Positions 17,574 to 26,573 are shown, counted from the stretch's first letter. The stretch: DNA of 64,000 nucleotides from SpSt-333 sp040751955 (GCA_040751955.1 JBFMFY010000001.1:102785-166784); one strand, 5' to 3'. Translations and numbers: made by a program. The notes: a model not told the origin generated them from the letters alone.

Positions 17574-18581
17574 ATGCTGCAAGATGCAATACACAAATTG
17601 ATCGACAAACAAGATCTTACCAAGCACGAGGCATATGAATGTGTCGTTGAAATAATGTCGGGTAAGGCAACCGATGCTTTGATCGCATCCTGCCTGACTG
17701 CATTGAGGATGAAAGGCGAAACGATTCCCGAAATAGCCGGATGTGCGCTTGCGATGCGTGAGATGGCGACAAAGATCAATACCCAACACGACAATGTCAT
17801 CGATACCTGTGGTACCGGCGGCGACGGACTTGGAACATTTAATATCTCGACCGCAGCAGCCATAGTTGCTGCATCCGCCGGCGCTAAAGTTGCAAAGCAT
17901 GGCAACAGAGCTATTTCCAGTAAAAGCGGCAGCGCTGATGTACTGAAAGCGCTGGGTGTAAATATTGAAGCATCGAAAGAAAAGACAGAGCGATGCCTGA
18001 ATGAGATAGGGATTGCATTTCTGTTTGCGCCCTTGTTGCATGGTGCGATGAAATATGCGACGCCTGTCCGCAGAGAACTGGGGATTCGGACCGTTTTCAA
18101 TATCCTTGGTCCGTTGACGAATCCTGCTGGCGCGAAAAGACAGTTGCTTGGTGTGTACCGGACGAAATTGACCGAGATACTTGCGTACGTGCTGCAAGAT
18201 CTCGGATCGGAACGGGCTCTCGTTGTTCATGGTGTGGGAGGGATGGACGAAATTTCCACCATCGGTGAGACAAAGATTACAGAGATCAAGAATGGTGAAA
18301 TATCAACATATTCGATAACACCTGAATCGTTTGGAATACAACGTTGCGAAATAGCAGAGTTAGCAGGGAGTGATGCGGCGACCAACGCAGAGATCGTTCG
18401 GTCTATCATGAATGGAAAGAAAGGTTCGTACAGGGATATTACAATTTTCAATGCAGGTGCGGCGCTGTATGTTGCCGGCATTGCGGATTCAATTCAGGAT
18501 GGCGTACATCGCTCTGCAGAGGCGATTGATGCCGGGCATTCAAAAAAGAAACTGCAGGAATTGATCGAGTACACTCAATAA
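17574..18581 (+). CDS. trpD: Anthranilate phosphoribosyltransferase
   Basis: Second step of tryptophan synthesis: anthranilate plus PRPP to phosphoribosylanthranilate. 335 residues, usual length. The PRPP-binding motif DTCGTGGDGLGTFNIS is at about 79-94. KHGNRAISSKSGSADVLKALG, FLFAPLLHGAMKYATPVRRELGIRT and NPAGAKRQLLGVY follow. VVHGVGGMDEIS is the second metal/substrate motif. It lies 30 bases after truA, and its stop overlaps the next gene's ATG by one base (TAATG). trpE and trpG are not nearby. Confidence 0.96.
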   Translation: MLQDAIHKLIDKQDLTKHEAYECVVEIMSGKATDALIASCLTALRMKGETIPEIAGCALAMREMATKINTQHDNVIDTCGTGGDGLGTFNISTAAAIVAASAGAKVAKHGNRAISSKSGSADVLKALGVNIEASKEKTERCLNEIGIAFLFAPLLHGAMKYATPVRRELGIRTVFNILGPLTNPAGAKRQLLGVYRTKLTEILAYVLQDLGSERALVVHGVGGMDEISTIGETKITEIKNGEISTYSITPESFGIQRCEIAELAGSDAATNAEIVRSIMNGKKGSYRDITIFNAGAALYVAGIADSIQDGVHRSAEAIDAGHSKKKLQELIEYTQ

Positions 18582-19480
18582 TGGAATACAGAACACTCGG
18601 AAGAACCGGATTAGCTGTCTCAACGTTAGGTTTCGGCGCATTGGAAATAGGAAGGAACTGGCCCTATTGGCGGCAGGATAAAGAAGATTTTTCACGTCCA
18701 GCGGAGTCGGATGCAATCAAAGTTATTTACAGTGCATTGGATAATGGCATTAATTTTTTTGATACAGCACCCGCATACTTTCAGAGCGAAGAGATTCTCG
18801 GCAAAGCATTCAAGGGGATGAGAAAAGATGTTCTGATAGCCACTAAATGCGGTGAGTGGTTTGACGGAAAAAATTCCGTGTATGATTATTCATACAACGA
18901 GACAAAGAAATTTATTGACAATAGTTTACGGTTGCTGCAGACAGAGTATATTGACCTTCTTCAGATCCACAGTGCAAGTGCCGATGTTATTAAGCAAGGG
19001 GAAACCCTCAGGGCGATGAAAGAAGCCCAACGAGCAGGCAAGGTACGCTATCTCGGTCTCAGCACCGATTTTGTGGATGCAGCACTGTTGGCGATCGAGT
19101 TGGGCGATTATGACTCCATTCAAGTGAGCTATAATACAATTAATCTGGAGTATGAACAGAAGGTGTTTCCGACAGCAAAAGAAAAAAATATTGGTGTCAT
19201 TGTAAAAGATGGAATGGCGCGCGGAAAATTATCGCCAAAGTTCGCCGATGTTACGACGCCTGATGAGAGAAAGAACATTGAGAAGATCAAATTACTTTCC
19301 GACAAAAATAAAATGAGTTTATCAGAGTTGGCTCTTCGATTTGTGATTTCGAATCCGATTGTCTCATCCGTAATCATCGGAACAAAAAAAATTGACCATC
19401 TGACTTTGAATATTGCTGCAGTTCGACAAGGCGGTCTGCCGCCGGAGCTTGTCCATGCAATACACGAGCTGAACGCATAA
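18581..19480 (+). CDS. Aldo/keto reductase family oxidoreductase
   Basis: NADPH-dependent TIM-barrel reductase, 299 residues. MEYRTLGRTGLAVSTLGFGALEIG is the typical start. The catalytic tetrad fits as Asp (FFDTAPAYFQSEEILGKA, Tyr also here), Lys (IATKCG) and His (LLQIHSA). Coenzyme-binding C-terminus: SSVIIGTKKIDHLTLNI. Substrate unknown. It sits between trpD and the CBS gene with one-base overlaps at both ends, inside the trp cluster, but has no known part in tryptophan synthesis. Confidence 0.9.
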   Translation: MEYRTLGRTGLAVSTLGFGALEIGRNWPYWRQDKEDFSRPAESDAIKVIYSALDNGINFFDTAPAYFQSEEILGKAFKGMRKDVLIATKCGEWFDGKNSVYDYSYNETKKFIDNSLRLLQTEYIDLLQIHSASADVIKQGETLRAMKEAQRAGKVRYLGLSTDFVDAALLAIELGDYDSIQVSYNTINLEYEQKVFPTAKEKNIGVIVKDGMARGKLSPKFADVTTPDERKNIEKIKLLSDKNKMSLSELALRFVISNPIVSSVIIGTKKIDHLTLNIAAVRQGGLPPELVHAIHELNA

Positions 19481-20337
19481 TGTCTGAACAAAAACAGAAC
19501 ATATCGTTCTTACAATTGTTGAGCGGAATATTCTCGAAGCGACCAAAAGCAAAATCAGTCTCTGAAGAAGAGGTAAAACAATTCCTCGAAGAAGGAGAGC
19601 GGAGCGGCGCGATTGACAAGACTGAACACGAGCTGATTAAATCGATCTTCGAATTCACCGACACCACGGTGAAGGAGATCATGGTACCCCGCACCGATGT
19701 CTTTGCCGTGGACATAACAACGCCGCGCGACCAACTGATCCATATTTTAATCGATCAAGGATATACGCGTGTGCCGGCGTACCGGGACTCGATCGATAAT
19801 ATCATCGGCATCATTTATACAAAAGATCTTCTCGGTGTTCTTGAGCATCGCGACCTTATCATCCTTCAGGATATTATCCGTCCTGCGTACATGGTTCCTG
19901 AATCAAAAAAAATCAGCGTCCTGCTCCGCGAACTGCAAAAGAAGCGCCAGCACATGGCAATTGTGATTGACGAATTCGGAGGAACGGAAGGAATCATCAC
20001 CGTTGAAGATATCGTCGAAGAGATCGTGGGAGAGATCCGGGATGAATATGATGAAGAGCATTCCGATGTTGTTACCGCGAGTGACGGTTCCGTTCAGGTG
20101 AGCGGCGGCATTACGATCCATGATTTCAATGAGAAATTCAAAGCGGAAATTCCGGAAGATAGCGATTATGACACAATCAGCGGATTTTTGCACAAACAAA
20201 CGGGAAGGATACCCGAACTTCAGGAAGAAATTAAATACAAGAATATTTCATTTACCGTAACAAAGAAAAATGAACGGCGAATTCGACTCGTGAAGATCCG
20301 GGTCGCTCCCGTAGAAATTTTATCTCCTAATGAATAA
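19480..20337 (+). CDS. CorC/HlyC-like protein with CBS pair and transporter-associated domain
   Basis: 285 residues. The N-terminus is soluble and charged, without the DUF21 membrane domain of full-length CorB-type proteins. Two CBS domains follow (MVPRTDVFAVDITTPRDQLIHILIDQGYTRVPAYRD; RPAYMVPESKKISVLLRELQKK...IVIDEFGGTEGIITVEDIVEEIVGEI). The C-terminal CorC_HlyC domain has SVQVSGGITIHDFNEKF. This is the CorC form, linked in other bacteria to Mg2+/Co2+ efflux or membrane-damage tolerance. It overlaps trpC by 8 bases. Why it lies within the trp cluster is unclear. Confidence 0.88.
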   Translation: MSEQKQNISFLQLLSGIFSKRPKAKSVSEEEVKQFLEEGERSGAIDKTEHELIKSIFEFTDTTVKEIMVPRTDVFAVDITTPRDQLIHILIDQGYTRVPAYRDSIDNIIGIIYTKDLLGVLEHRDLIILQDIIRPAYMVPESKKISVLLRELQKKRQHMAIVIDEFGGTEGIITVEDIVEEIVGEIRDEYDEEHSDVVTASDGSVQVSGGITIHDFNEKFKAEIPEDSDYDTISGFLHKQTGRIPELQEEIKYKNISFTVTKKNERRIRLVKIRVAPVEILSPNE

Positions 20338-21130
20338 TAAACTGGACGAAATTCTTGAGTATAAAAAAAAGGAGGTCGAACTTGCTAAAGAGCACCTTCC
20401 TTTTGCAATGCTGATAGATCAGATTTCGACGTTATCACCTACTGCTGAATTTGCGGATGCTCTCCGTTCCCACGATAACGGAGAAGTAACCTGCATTGCT
20501 GAGATTAAGAAGGCGTCTCCTTCCAAAGGAGTGATTTCAAAATCATTCAATGTTGAAAAAATTGCGCGGGAATACCGGCAGGGGGGCGCTGCCGCTTTGT
20601 CCGTCTTGACAGACATGAAATACTTTCAAGGACATAACAACCATATTGGTTCTGCAAAAGGGGCAAGCCATCTCCCGATCCTGCGTAAAGATTTTATTGT
20701 TGATGAATACCAGATTTATGAATCGCGATTGATCGGTGCGGACGCTATTTTGCTCATCGTGGCGGCATTGACGGATCATCAACTCCGGTCATATCTTACA
20801 ACTGCGGAAGACCTTACGCTTTCAGTCCTTGTTGAGTGTCACTCAAAAGAAGAGATTGATCGTGCATTGCAAGCGGGTGCAACGATGATAGGTGTCAACA
20901 ACAGGGACCTGCAAACATTCACTGTCAATGTGAACCTTTCGGTGCACTTAAAGAATTTCATACCGAATGAATGTATTGCGGTGAGTGAAAGCGGAATACG
21001 GAACTACCATACTGTAGAAGCATTGGCGCAAGCGGGGTTCGATGCAATTCTTGTCGGCGAACATCTGATGCAGCAAACGGATAAAGCAAGGGGATTGAAA
21101 GAATTGCTTGGGAAGCGTATTGAAGCATGA
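20330..21130 (+). CDS. trpC: Indole-3-glycerol phosphate synthase
   Basis: Fourth step of tryptophan synthesis, ring closure of CdRP. 266-residue TIM barrel. Motifs: IAEIKKASPSKG with K60 as the substrate lysine, LSVLTDMKYFQG, ILRKDFIVDEYQIYESRLIGADAILLI, LVECHSKEEIDRAL, IGVNNRDLQTF and AVSESGIRN. It is a separate protein, not fused to TrpF. It overlaps the CorC-like gene by 8 bases and trpF by 4. Confidence 0.96.
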   Translation: MNNKLDEILEYKKKEVELAKEHLPFAMLIDQISTLSPTAEFADALRSHDNGEVTCIAEIKKASPSKGVISKSFNVEKIAREYRQGGAAALSVLTDMKYFQGHNNHIGSAKGASHLPILRKDFIVDEYQIYESRLIGADAILLIVAALTDHQLRSYLTTAEDLTLSVLVECHSKEEIDRALQAGATMIGVNNRDLQTFTVNVNLSVHLKNFIPNECIAVSESGIRNYHTVEALAQAGFDAILVGEHLMQQTDKARGLKELLGKRIEA

Positions 21131-21753
21131 AAGCGCCTTTCTTTATCAAGATTTGCGGAATTACTACCACCGACGATGCACTACTTGCCGTTGCCGCCGG
21201 TGCTACAGCGATCGGGTTAAATTTTTATACACGCAGCAAACGATTTGTTACAATCGAAAGAGCAAAGGAAATTGCAGACAGCGTGCGGGGAAAAGTGTCC
21301 ATTGTCGGGGTCTTTGTTAATGAGCCGATTGAATCGGTGAAAAGAATTGCATCAACAGTGAAATTGACGTACTGTCAGTTTCACGGTGAAGAATCTGCGG
21401 AGTACGTCAACAAATTTTCAAATGCGATCAAAGCATTTCGTGTCAATGATTCGTTGAAGAATGTGTACTTCGATGATTTTACGTGTTCGTCATTTTTGCT
21501 GGATTCATTCAGCGAGAAGGAATACGGCGGAACAGGCAAGACATTCAACTGGCTGCTGGCACGTGAAGCGAATGAATTCGGGAAAATCATCGTTGCTGGC
21601 GGATTGACTCCGGATACCGTGACACAGGCAATTGAGATCGCGCAGCCGTGGGGAGTTGACGTCAGCAGCGGCGTTGAAATTGAACCGGGAAAAAAAGACA
21701 GAGATAAAGTGTTTCAATTCGTACGCAGCGCACGGGAAGCATTTCAGGACTAA
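21127..21753 (+). CDS. trpF: Phosphoribosylanthranilate isomerase
   Basis: Third step of tryptophan synthesis (Amadori rearrangement). 208 residues. The general base Cys is C10 in IKICGITT; the general acid Asp lies in YFDDFTCSSFLLD. The phosphate-binding end has IIVAGGLTPDTV and VDVSSGVEIEPGKKD. Starts within the trpC stop (ATGA); trpB begins 5 bases after it ends. Confidence 0.94.
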   Translation: MKAPFFIKICGITTTDDALLAVAAGATAIGLNFYTRSKRFVTIERAKEIADSVRGKVSIVGVFVNEPIESVKRIASTVKLTYCQFHGEESAEYVNKFSNAIKAFRVNDSLKNVYFDDFTCSSFLLDSFSEKEYGGTGKTFNWLLAREANEFGKIIVAGGLTPDTVTQAIEIAQPWGVDVSSGVEIEPGKKDRDKVFQFVRSAREAFQD

Positions 21754-21758
21754 TCGGC

Positions 21759-22973
21759 ATGAACAGTACTATACAAAGAAAATATCCCCATGTCCCGGAT
21801 GACAGAGGTCATTTTGGTATCTATGGCGGACGATTTATTCCAGAAACTCTTCTTCCTGCGGCTGAAGAATTAACCGTTTGGTACGAAAAATTAAAGCACG
21901 ACGAATCATTCAACAAGGAATTCAGATACTATCTAACATATTTTGTTGGACGCGAAACGCCGCTTTACTTTGCCGAAAGACTGACTACCCATGCCGGCGG
22001 TGCTAAAATTTACCTCAAGAGAGAAGATCTTTGTCATACAGGAGCGCATAAAATCAACAACACGATCGGGCAGATTCTTATTGCGCAAAGAATGGGAAAG
22101 AAACGAATCATTGCGGAAACCGGAGCCGGGCAACATGGCGTTGCAACGGCAACTGTATGCGCGTTGTTCGGGCTCCACTGTGTTGTGTACATGGGAGAGG
22201 AGGATATGGAACGTCAGGCGCCGAATGTGTACCGCATGAAATTACTTGGAGCAGAAGTCCGTCCCGTTTCATCAGGCAGCAAGACTTTGAAAGATGCAAC
22301 CAGCGAAGCGATTCGAGATTGGGTAACGAATGTGAACGATACATTTTATATCATCGGCTCCGTTGTCGGTATGCATCCGTATCCTATGATGGTACGTGAC
22401 TTTCAATCAGTTATTGGTCGAGAGACGCGAGAGCAGATCATGCAGTTGGAATATAAACTCCCCAACGCCATTGTCGCTTGTGTCGGCGGTGGAAGTAATG
22501 CGATGGGAATTTTTTATCCTTTTTTGGATGATACAGAGACAGTGCGGTTGTACGGCGTTGAAGCGGCTGGTCTTGGTATTGATACGGACAAACACGCTGC
22601 AGCGCTTGCTAAGGGAAAGCGAGGCGTATTGCACGGCTCTATGCAGTATCTTTTGCAAAATGAAGACGGACAAGTTGAGATTGCACATTCAATTTCTGCG
22701 GGACTTGACTATCCCGGAGTAGGTCCGGAGCATTGCTACCTGAAAGACAATGAGTATGTTCGGTATGTCTCCGTTACAGATACTCAGGCACTTGAAGCTC
22801 TTCAGCTGCTTGCACGAAAAGAGGGAATCATTCCTGCGCTGGAATCCGCTCACGCCGTTTCGTATGCTGTTACTCTTGCCGCAACGATGAAAAAGGATGA
22901 AGTTATCGTCGTCAACTTATCTGGAAGGGGAGATAAAGATTTAGGGACGGTGATGAAAGAACTGCATCTCTAA
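21759..22973 (+). CDS. trpB: Tryptophan synthase beta chain
   Basis: PLP enzyme joining indole and serine. 404 residues, canonical TrpB1 length. PLP lysine is K98 in REDLCHTGAHKINNTIG. GAGQHGVATATVCALFG, the phosphate-binding CVGGGSNAMGIFYPF and LSGRGDKDLGTV are also present. The expected partner gene trpA does not follow. The next gene, 1 base later, is a glycosyltransferase, so the alpha subunit must be elsewhere or absent. Confidence 0.97.
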   Translation: MNSTIQRKYPHVPDDRGHFGIYGGRFIPETLLPAAEELTVWYEKLKHDESFNKEFRYYLTYFVGRETPLYFAERLTTHAGGAKIYLKREDLCHTGAHKINNTIGQILIAQRMGKKRIIAETGAGQHGVATATVCALFGLHCVVYMGEEDMERQAPNVYRMKLLGAEVRPVSSGSKTLKDATSEAIRDWVTNVNDTFYIIGSVVGMHPYPMMVRDFQSVIGRETREQIMQLEYKLPNAIVACVGGGSNAMGIFYPFLDDTETVRLYGVEAAGLGIDTDKHAAALAKGKRGVLHGSMQYLLQNEDGQVEIAHSISAGLDYPGVGPEHCYLKDNEYVRYVSVTDTQALEALQLLARKEGIIPALESAHAVSYAVTLAATMKKDEVIVVNLSGRGDKDLGTVMKELHL

Positions 22974-22974
22974 T

Positions 22975-24081
22975 ATGCATATTGTTCATTGTCTTACCCA
23001 TAGCACACACGGTGGCGGACAGGCAGTTCCGTATTTGCTCGTTAAAAATCTCCTTCGATACCATTCCGAAATACGCCACACAGTTCTGCTTCCTTCCAAT
23101 GGGATTTTTATTGAACGTTTCAGAGATATTGGTATCCAAGTAGTCGAATTTCCATTTGATGTTTTGAACCCGTTAAATTTTTTTCGTATTAAAACTATCG
23201 TGCAAAATCTCAACCCGGATATCATCCATTCCCATGGCAGAGGCGCAGGATTGTATCTTCGTTCGATTTCAAAATCGAGACTGAAGTCAAAGCGAGTACA
23301 CACCCATCACGGATTTCACTTACCGGAAAAAATACTCCCGAGATTGATGTTCCGGTTGAGCGAAGATTTCTTTCTGCAAAATACCGACCGTGTTATTTCG
23401 GTCTCCGATAGTGAGGCGGACGTCATCAGAAAGACAAATCCCAGGTCGCGGGAAATAATTAAGATCATCCCTAACATTGTTGACCGCGAAAGCGTTCAAG
23501 ACAATGCAAAACGTGAAAGTGGTGAGGATGATTCAATTGCAAAAAAATTAGATGGAAAATTTGTTGTTACAATGATTGGACGTGACGATCCGGTGAAGAA
23601 CTATGCTCTTGCATTTTCAGCAATGAAAGAAGTGCTGGAATCCGATCGATCCATGCTTTTCTTGCTGATCGGTATTGGTGAGCGGACTGCGCAGCAAGCC
23701 GATGTATTCCACAGGTATCCCGAAAATGTCATTATACTACCGGCAAGTCCAAACCCACTGCCTTTGCTTTCAAAAAGTTCCGTGCTGTTAGTGACATCAA
23801 AAAGAGAAGCGGGTGCGCCATTAGTGATGATGGAAGCGGCGTGCCTCGGCATTCCAGTTGTCAGTGTTAGGGTTCGGGGTTTGTTTGATGCCATACAACA
23901 TGAGCGAAATGGTCTCTGCGTTGAGAATAATTCACACTCCGTAGCCCAAGCGCTTTTACGTTGTGCCAAAGAAAAAACGTTAATGGATCGAATGTCAAAA
24001 GGTGCAATGGAATATGCAATGTCATTCGATACACAATCATGGTGTGATCAATACTATTCGATGTACACGGAACTACTCTAA
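22975..24081 (+). CDS. GT4-type glycosyltransferase
   Basis: GT-B-fold enzyme of 368 residues that probably transfers a sugar from a nucleotide donor to a surface glycan. N-domain: IVHCLTHSTHGGGQAVPYLL, then DIIHSHGRGAGLYLRS and HTHHGFH. C-domain: VVTMIGRDDPVKNYALAFSAM (usual GRxxxxKN pattern) and the EAGAPLVMMEAACLGIPVVS nucleotide-sugar E-x7-E region. Acceptor and donor unknown. Starts 1 base after trpB and shares one base with the next gene. Confidence 0.88.
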   Translation: MHIVHCLTHSTHGGGQAVPYLLVKNLLRYHSEIRHTVLLPSNGIFIERFRDIGIQVVEFPFDVLNPLNFFRIKTIVQNLNPDIIHSHGRGAGLYLRSISKSRLKSKRVHTHHGFHLPEKILPRLMFRLSEDFFLQNTDRVISVSDSEADVIRKTNPRSREIIKIIPNIVDRESVQDNAKRESGEDDSIAKKLDGKFVVTMIGRDDPVKNYALAFSAMKEVLESDRSMLFLLIGIGERTAQQADVFHRYPENVIILPASPNPLPLLSKSSVLLVTSKREAGAPLVMMEAACLGIPVVSVRVRGLFDAIQHERNGLCVENNSHSVAQALLRCAKEKTLMDRMSKGAMEYAMSFDTQSWCDQYYSMYTELL

Positions 24082-25082
24082 TGCTTTATTTTTGCACACT
24101 CTTTGATAAAAATTATCTGTCCCGCGGCGTAGCGCTCTACGAATCTCTGGAGAAAGTATCTGCAGGGTTCCATTTGTACGTGTTTGCCTTCGATGGCGAA
24201 ACTGAGGATGTGCTATCGCGTCTGACATGGAAACATGCTACCATTATTCCGTTAAAAGACTTTGAGAATGAACGTTTGCGTTCTGTGAAAGCAGACCGTA
24301 CACGTGCAGAATATTATTGGACATCAACGCCGGCAACAATTCTTTATGTGCTGGAGCACTTCGGTGTTGACCATTGCACATATATCGACTCAGATCTCTA
24401 TTTTTATCGAGATCCGGACATCCTGTTTCAGGAGCTTGGTAATTCATCTGTATTGATAACGGAACACCGTTACACGAAGGGATATGACAAATCGAAACAA
24501 AGCGGCATCTATTGCGTTCAGTTTAACACATTCCGAAACAACTCAGAAGGTTTAATGGTGCTGCGCTGGTGGAACGACCGCTGTTTAGAGTGGTGCTACA
24601 ACAGAGAAGAGGATGGGAAGTTTGGCGACCAAAAATACCTGGATGATTGGACAACTCGGTTCAAAGGGGTGCATGTCCTTCAAAATATGGGTGGCGCAAT
24701 CGCTCCATGGAATGTGCAGCAATATTCATTTCACCGTCAGAATTCAAAACTTCTGTGTCGGTATCAGCATAGTACAGAATCGTTGGAAGTTGTATTTTAC
24801 CACTTTCACTACCTGCGGTTTTATGAGCATACAACGATAGAGTTAGGAGATTACTATCTCTCAGACGAAGTCCGTCAAATACTGTATTATCCGTACATAC
24901 GGCACTTGCAGGAAATTAAAAAAAAGATATCTGCCTTTGAACCTTTAATTGATGTACATGGTAACAGGCAATTTGAACGGGGGCTGAAACAGATGTACAT
25001 TAAGGCGAAGCGAACGCTGTACAGACGCTATAATCGCTATGACCTAAATTCATTTTTACATTCCATCGATGCCCATGAATGA
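24081..25082 (+). CDS. GT-A-fold glycosyltransferase with DxD motif
   Basis: 333 residues. The N-terminus (LYFCTLFDKNYLSRGVALYESLEK) and TYIDSDLYFYRDPD near residue 100-113 fit a GT8-like, retaining GT-A enzyme with a metal-binding DxD. A conserved centre reads SGIYCVQFNTFRNN and QKYLDDW. GGAIAPWNV and FYHFHYLRF are probable acceptor-site segments. The start overlaps the previous stop by one base. Donor and acceptor are unknown; placed with two other glycosyltransferases it likely acts in glycan assembly. Confidence 0.78.
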   Translation: MLYFCTLFDKNYLSRGVALYESLEKVSAGFHLYVFAFDGETEDVLSRLTWKHATIIPLKDFENERLRSVKADRTRAEYYWTSTPATILYVLEHFGVDHCTYIDSDLYFYRDPDILFQELGNSSVLITEHRYTKGYDKSKQSGIYCVQFNTFRNNSEGLMVLRWWNDRCLEWCYNREEDGKFGDQKYLDDWTTRFKGVHVLQNMGGAIAPWNVQQYSFHRQNSKLLCRYQHSTESLEVVFYHFHYLRFYEHTTIELGDYYLSDEVRQILYYPYIRHLQEIKKKISAFEPLIDVHGNRQFERGLKQMYIKAKRTLYRRYNRYDLNSFLHSIDAHE

Positions 25083-25830
25083 AACGCAGCCGCTCGTTAG
25101 CGTTATTACAGTTTGTTTCAATGCAGCAAAAAGTATTCGGCAGACAATCGAATCCGTTCTCGCTCAAACATACACAAATATAGAATATATTATCATCGAT
25201 GGCGGATCAAAAGACGGGACGATGGATATTGTTCGGGAGTATGGTACCCGCATTTCAAAACTAATTTCGGAACCGGATAAAGGAATTAGTGATGCATTCA
25301 ATAAGGGGATTAAGTCTGCACGTGGAGAATACATCCAGTTTATTCATGCCGATGACCGTTTGGAGCAAACGAAGATTGAAAAATCCGTTGCTATTCTCTC
25401 GGCAAAACCGGAATTCGGTTTTGTCTTTGGCGATATTCAAAAAATTCACAATTCAAAAATCGAATTGGTTCCAGGAGACCCATCCTACGGGAAGTCGCTC
25501 CATTATGTGATGGGCAGGATCAATCACCCGACTGTTATGGTTCGGAAACAAATCTTTGAGAAGTATGGGATGTTTGACCTCCGGTGGAAAATTGCGATGG
25601 ATTACGAGTGGCATTTGCGGATTCATAATGAAGGGGTGCAGGGAATTTATTCTTCAGAACTTGTTGTGCACACAACCGCAGGTGGAATTTCAGATTCGCA
25701 ACGGTTCCAGGCATTTGCAGAATGTCGCGATATTTCGATAATACATGGATTGCATCCGGTTGTTGCCTACTTATATTTTATTCTTCGGTGTACAAAACAC
25801 GTTATTCTCACAGTAACGGGCTTGCGATGA
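25069..25830 (+). CDS. GT2-family glycosyltransferase
   Basis: Inverting GT-A enzyme, 253 residues. Hallmarks: PLVSVITVCFNAAKSIRQTIESVLAQTYTNIEYIIIDGGSKDGT, then FIHADDRL (DxD) near residue 92 and DYEWHLRIHNEG (catalytic-base ED/DYEW type). A hydrophobic stretch near the end (HPVVAYLYFILRCTKHVILTVTGL) may attach it to the membrane. ATG at 25069 overlaps the previous gene by 14 bases; ATG at 25075 is an alternative. Last of three glycosyltransferases in tandem. Confidence 0.88.
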   Translation: MPMNETQPLVSVITVCFNAAKSIRQTIESVLAQTYTNIEYIIIDGGSKDGTMDIVREYGTRISKLISEPDKGISDAFNKGIKSARGEYIQFIHADDRLEQTKIEKSVAILSAKPEFGFVFGDIQKIHNSKIELVPGDPSYGKSLHYVMGRINHPTVMVRKQIFEKYGMFDLRWKIAMDYEWHLRIHNEGVQGIYSSELVVHTTAGGISDSQRFQAFAECRDISIIHGLHPVVAYLYFILRCTKHVILTVTGLR

Positions 25831-26408
25831 GAAAAATCGGAATCTATGGCGGTACATTCAATCCCCCTCACATAGGGCATTTGATCACTGCAGAGTGTGT
25901 AAAGGAAAGCCTCGGACTTGATGAGATTTTTTTTATCCCATCATTTATTTCTCCGCATAAGCAAGAAGGGGAAGAGTTCTCCGCTGTGCACCGGTTCGAG
26001 ATGATGCAACGTGCAATTGAAGGAAATGAATACTTCAATGTATCGGATTTCGAAATTCTACGACGTGAAACTTCCTATTCTGTGACAACACTTGAACATT
26101 TTAAAAAAGAATTTCCCCAAGATGAGTTGTACCTGATCATTGGCATGGATAATTATCTGACATTTCACTTATGGAAAGAGCCCGAAAGGATCATGGAAAT
26201 CGCTCTTCTCGCTGTTATGAATCGTCCGAATTATCCACGGAAGGTCAACGTAGTGATCGGCACAAAGAAGACGGTTTTCGTCGATGTTCCCGACATCGAT
26301 GTCTCTTCCTCTGATATTCGTTTCCGGGTGAAATCGGGGAAATCGATCCGTTACTTGGTGCCGTTCAGTGTCGAAAGGTATATCCGGGAACACAACCTGT
26401 ATAAATGA
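25827..26408 (+). CDS. nadD: Nicotinate-nucleotide adenylyltransferase
   Basis: Makes deamido-NAD from NaMN and ATP. 193 residues from ATG 25827. The open frame extends 105 bases upstream into the glycosyltransferase gene, but that extension (MSRYFDNTW...) is not NadD-like, whereas MRKIGIYGGTFNPPHIGHL is the exact family start. ISPHKQ and SYSVTTLEHF bind substrate. DVSSSDIRFRVKSGKSIRYLVP is the conserved (S/T)STxIR end. The start overlaps the GT2 stop (ATGA). A terminator hairpin follows immediately. Confidence 0.94.
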   Translation: MRKIGIYGGTFNPPHIGHLITAECVKESLGLDEIFFIPSFISPHKQEGEEFSAVHRFEMMQRAIEGNEYFNVSDFEILRRETSYSVTTLEHFKKEFPQDELYLIIGMDNYLTFHLWKEPERIMEIALLAVMNRPNYPRKVNVVIGTKKTVFVDVPDIDVSSSDIRFRVKSGKSIRYLVPFSVERYIREHNLYK

Positions 26409-26437
26409 AAAAATCCCGTCTTAGACGGGATTTTTTT
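26408..26437. terminator. Bidirectional terminator shared by nadD and tRNA-Phe
   Basis: Stem AAATCCCGTC/GACGGGATTT with a 3-base loop (TTA at 26421-26423), seven T on the plus side and an A run on the other. It begins at the nadD stop codon. On the minus strand it begins right at the CCA end of the tRNA gene (26437). Confidence 0.85.
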
Positions 26438-26512
26438 GGTGGACAGGGCCAGAATCGAACTGGCGACACACGGCTTTTCAGGCCGTTGCTCTACCGACTG
26501 AGCTACCTGTCC
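26437..26512 (-). tRNA. tRNA-Phe (anticodon GAA), CCA encoded
   Basis: 76 bases read on the minus strand. The acceptor stem GGACAGG/CCTGTCC pairs fully. D arm is GCTC/GAGC. Anticodon stem is ACGGC/GCCGT with loop CTGAAAA, giving GAA. T arm is GCCAG-TTCGATT-CTGGC. Discriminator A is followed by genome-encoded CCA, whose last base overlaps the terminator's T run. Confidence 0.97.
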
Positions 26513-26524
26513 ATAATTTCTACA

Positions 26525-26554
26525 CAAATATACGTAAAAATAATTTTTATCAAA
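26525..26554 (-). promoter_or_regulatory. Bacteroidota-type promoter for tRNA-Phe
   Basis: On the minus strand: TTTG (26554-26551), 18-base spacer, TATATTTG (26532-26525), a full match to TAnnTTTG. The tRNA 5' end is 12 bases downstream of the box, giving an expected leader of about 6 bases. Confidence 0.7.
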
Positions 26555-26573
26555 AGAGATTTTTCGTACCAAT

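Noticed and set aside
17553..18230. 225-residue minus-strand ORF opposite trpD
   Set aside because: Cys/Arg/Phe-rich shadow; trpD on the other strand is certain.
20368..20375. AAGGAGGT, a near-perfect Shine-Dalgarno site, inside trpC
   Set aside because: No in-frame start at a sensible distance opens a useful ORF; it is the codons for Lys-Glu-Val.
25722..25826. Possible 35-residue N-terminal extension of NadD
   Set aside because: The extension lies inside the GT2 gene and has no family counterpart; the NadD motif starts exactly at the ATG at 25827.
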